A stretch of 64,000 nt of DNA, from NCBI GenBank assembly GCA_965117025.1, contig OZ220746.1, positions 806,001-870,000 of the forward strand. Reading direction: 5' to 3'. Origin of the DNA: VXPQ01 sp965117025. Its GTDB lineage: Bacteria; Bacteroidota; Rhodothermia; Rhodothermales; VXPQ01. Below the pieces are notes generated by a model, which had not been told where the DNA came from, searched no databases, and was given only the letters and a program-made list of their open reading frames with translations. Numbering within the stretch: the first letter of the stretch is position 1; the number at the start of each line of letters is the position of its first letter. The translations under genes and the position numbers were made by a program. Below are positions 62,113 to 64,000 of this stretch, one piece after another.

Positions 62113-63216
62113 ATGCATCCACTTTCGGGGCGCCTGCCTGCGCGCATGACAACACACATCCTTTCGCCGTCCCGCAGGTCCCTTGGCCTATCACGTATAG
62201 TATCATACGCAGCTCTTGGCATAGCTTTTCTGGCATCCCGCCCGGCGTTCGCGCAGCAACTCCCTGACGTTATCGCCGATGTCGGGGCGGAATATGCCGA
62301 ATTGTACCTCCAGCCCGTGGTGAATGCCTTCGGGGCGGATATCAACGCCGGGCTGATTCACACCGCCAAAGTGGGCGGCGGGGCCCTTCCCTTCGACCTG
62401 TTTCTCGGCGTCAAGGTGATGGGGGCTCTGATCCCCGATATCGACCGGACCCTCAATATCGCATACGAAACCCCCTACACATTCCACGCTCCCGACGGCA
62501 ACCGGTACGACCTGCCCGTAACCTTCCGGATAAACGACGGCCCCACCGTATTCGGCGACACGTCGCCGGGAATCGTCACGGGAAATGTCCGACAAACGGT
62601 GCATCCCGGTGCGGATGGACTGGACAACACCCCCGACGACATCGTCGTTGACAGTACCGTTTCATTCAATGTGCTGCCGGGTCTGTACGACGGATCGATT
62701 GCCCCCCTCGCTGTCCCGCAACTCGGCATCGGCTCACTGGCGGGTACAGACCTCATCGTTCGCTATCTTCCCCGTGTCAGCGACGAAAACTATGGTCACC
62801 TCCAATTCGTCGGCATCGGATTGCGTCACAGCGTCGACCGCTATATACCGGGCCTGCCTTTCCGGATCGCCGGTCACTTTATGATGCAACGCCTTTTGAT
62901 CACCAACACAGCCAGCGAGGAAATCCTCACAACCTCCTCGATAGCTGCCGGTGTTGCAATCAGCAAAACCTTCGTCTTCCTGACCCTGTACGCAGGGATA
63001 CAAACGGAAGAAACGACCGTGAACGTGGATTACACGTTTGGGGACGAATTGTCGGAGATCGAAGGCGAGAAGATTTCCTTCGAACTGACGGGGGATACGA
63101 CCCTTCGGGGCATGGCGGGCGCTTCGCTCAAACTCGGCCCATTCCTCGTGAACGTGGAAGCAAGCCAGGGGAACCACAGAACCGTGCTCGCTGCCGGCGT
63201 AGGACTCGCGCTGTAA
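62113..63216 (+). CDS. DUF6588-type outer-membrane-like protein
   Basis: The 367-residue product has a signal peptide ending near RPAFAQ; the ATG at 62146 is an alternative start with a shorter n-region. The mature part resembles the DUF6588 family of Bacteroidota: VGAEYAELYLQPVVNAFGAD, GLIHTAKVGGGALPFDLFLG, PQLGIGSLAGTDLIVRYLP, and a closing strand GNHRTVLAAGVGLAL. Alternating strands and a terminal amphipathic strand suggest an outer-membrane beta-barrel. The function is unknown. It is directly downstream of the CBM9-like lipoprotein. Confidence 0.75.
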   Translation: MHPLSGRLPARMTTHILSPSRRSLGLSRIVSYAALGIAFLASRPAFAQQLPDVIADVGAEYAELYLQPVVNAFGADINAGLIHTAKVGGGALPFDLFLGVKVMGALIPDIDRTLNIAYETPYTFHAPDGNRYDLPVTFRINDGPTVFGDTSPGIVTGNVRQTVHPGADGLDNTPDDIVVDSTVSFNVLPGLYDGSIAPLAVPQLGIGSLAGTDLIVRYLPRVSDENYGHLQFVGIGLRHSVDRYIPGLPFRIAGHFMMQRLLITNTASEEILTTSSIAAGVAISKTFVFLTLYAGIQTEETTVNVDYTFGDELSEIEGEKISFELTGDTTLRGMAGASLKLGPFLVNVEASQGNHRTVLAAGVGLAL

Positions 63217-63276
63217 GGCTATGCCTCCCCCAGATCTGAAACCGGCGAGCCATGTTTCAGAATCAAAGGGACCTGC

Positions 63277-64000
63277 TTACAGACCTGCAGCGCTGCAGGC
63301 AGCAGCAATTCTGTTTGATATACTCTTCGTAGTCATAGAAAAAATACGCTCTTCGGAATCGTCAATAGTTCTCTCTCGCCCTTGAAGCGAACGTATCGCG
63401 TTCAATGCGCTGACGGTATCCCTGCTCAGGCGCCCGGTGTACTCGATTCCGTTAGCCTTTCTGGGGGGCACCGTCAGTAGCGCCGTTCCACCAGGTCGCC
63501 AGATGATGGAACCCCACGTGATGCGGATTACCTCATATCTGCACAACGTACAATCGCGCATAACGGATATAAGAGCAATATCCATCCTGCCGCGCTTGAG
63601 TGCATATTCTTTCGTTTCCGTCCGACCGGTCTTGCCAACACGGGGAACACACGCCACTTCCTTGATCACAGCGAATTCCTTGCTGGTCAACGAGTTGATC
63701 CGATTTATCGGTCGTCTTTTCGTCCGTACTTTATAGGTCAGATCGCGCATGGTGCTCTGCACCGCTTCGTCCTCCGTAGGATCATGGAAGGTTTCGGGAT
63801 GTGCGGGAAGCATGCGCTGACGCCTTGCTTCAACGTGCACTGCCTTGATAGCCGAATAGTCTACCCGGATTGCGCTTGCCGACTTACCGGTAAAAGCGCG
63901 ATATCGGAGGTATCTTGTCACCACGCTTGCACTGGCGGGATACGCCGGAATGCCTTGCTCTTCACAAAAACTTGCAAACATTCTCCAGGCGCTCGCATAC
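63277..64000 (-). pseudogene. Truncated tyrosine recombinase, 5' end outside window
   Basis: The frame is open to the right edge of the window (the codons before the ATG at 63981 read YASAWR, in keeping with the family), so the gene starts beyond 64000. The core-binding domain is recognisable (MFASFCEEQGIPAYPASASV, RYLRYRAFTGKSASAIRVDY). The catalytic domain begins with MRDCTLCRYEVIRITWGSI, where the first catalytic arginine is expected, and continues to SNRIAAACSAAGL and a TAA stop. The His-x-x-Arg box and the nucleophilic tyrosine are missing, and neither other frame downstream restores them. It is probably an inactive relic of an integrated element. Confidence 0.75.

Overview
The window looks like a chromosomal segment of a G+C-rich bacterium, most likely of the Rhodothermota/Bacteroidota line or a close marine relative. 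The reasons are lipoprotein-rich export, mostly weak or absent Shine-Dalgarno sequences, GTG/TTG starts, the GlgE/GlgB/GlgX glycogen set, a DUF6588 protein and choice-of-anchor B and FG-GAP surface proteins. This assignment is inferred from gene content, not from a marker gene. No tRNA, rRNA or CRISPR array was seen, and no stretch over 300 bases lacks a gene or a described repeat.

Left edge (1-1620): a visibly A+T-rich patch with a partial ORF, a DUF6338-type membrane protein overlapping a small GYRP-repeat ORF, and the C-terminal remnant of an IS481-like transposase. It looks acquired.

1.7-23 kb (all minus strand): a large catabolic locus. From its upstream end it holds a lipoprotein sulfatase, a GH116-type glycosidase, a DUF1549/DUF1553 cytochrome with its DUF1501 partner, an SDR dehydrogenase, a ribose-type sugar ABC transporter (binding protein, double ATPase, permease), a second DUF1549/DUF1553 (with LamG) plus DUF1501 set, a DUF2231-cytochrome-LRR fusion and a thiolase. 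Palindromic operator candidates lie upstream of the GH116 gene and the sulfatase. The likely job is removing sulfate and sugars from a glycoside, importing the sugar and oxidising it.

23-35.9 kb: egtB-egtD (ergothioneine), then malQ, glgX, glgE and glgB (alpha-glucan metabolism), then sodA, queE and a PH-like hypothetical. A 36-bp repeat brackets sodA and queE. A folded inverted-repeat element ends 8 bp before the malQ start.

36-44.1 kb (minus strand): nuoJ-nuoK-nuoL-nuoM-nhaD-phhB-nuoN, the membrane arm of complex I with a Na+/H+ antiporter and a pterin dehydratase inside the operon. mdh is divergent, followed by an ECF sigma factor and a terminator.

46.2-50.5 kb (minus strand): a YCF48-like lipoprotein overlapping by 4 bp a 1035-residue kinase-like/M23/class-III aminotransferase fusion, followed by a 30-codon membrane peptide gene with a strong Shine-Dalgarno sequence.

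50.7-56.8 kb: three exported beta-propeller or FG-GAP proteins, one with a haem-less relative of the planctomycete cytochrome domain. A second copy of the inverted-repeat element ends 4 bp before the third start codon. 56.9-64 kb: moeA, moaA (molybdenum cofactor), a MATE exporter, a Spy-like small protein, a CBM9-like lipoprotein, a DUF6588 protein and a truncated tyrosine recombinase running off the right edge.

The most unusual items are the two start-codon-proximal inverted-repeat elements, the four-copy 36-bp repeat, the triple-domain fusion with its downstream micro-gene, and the haem-less cytochrome/propeller protein.
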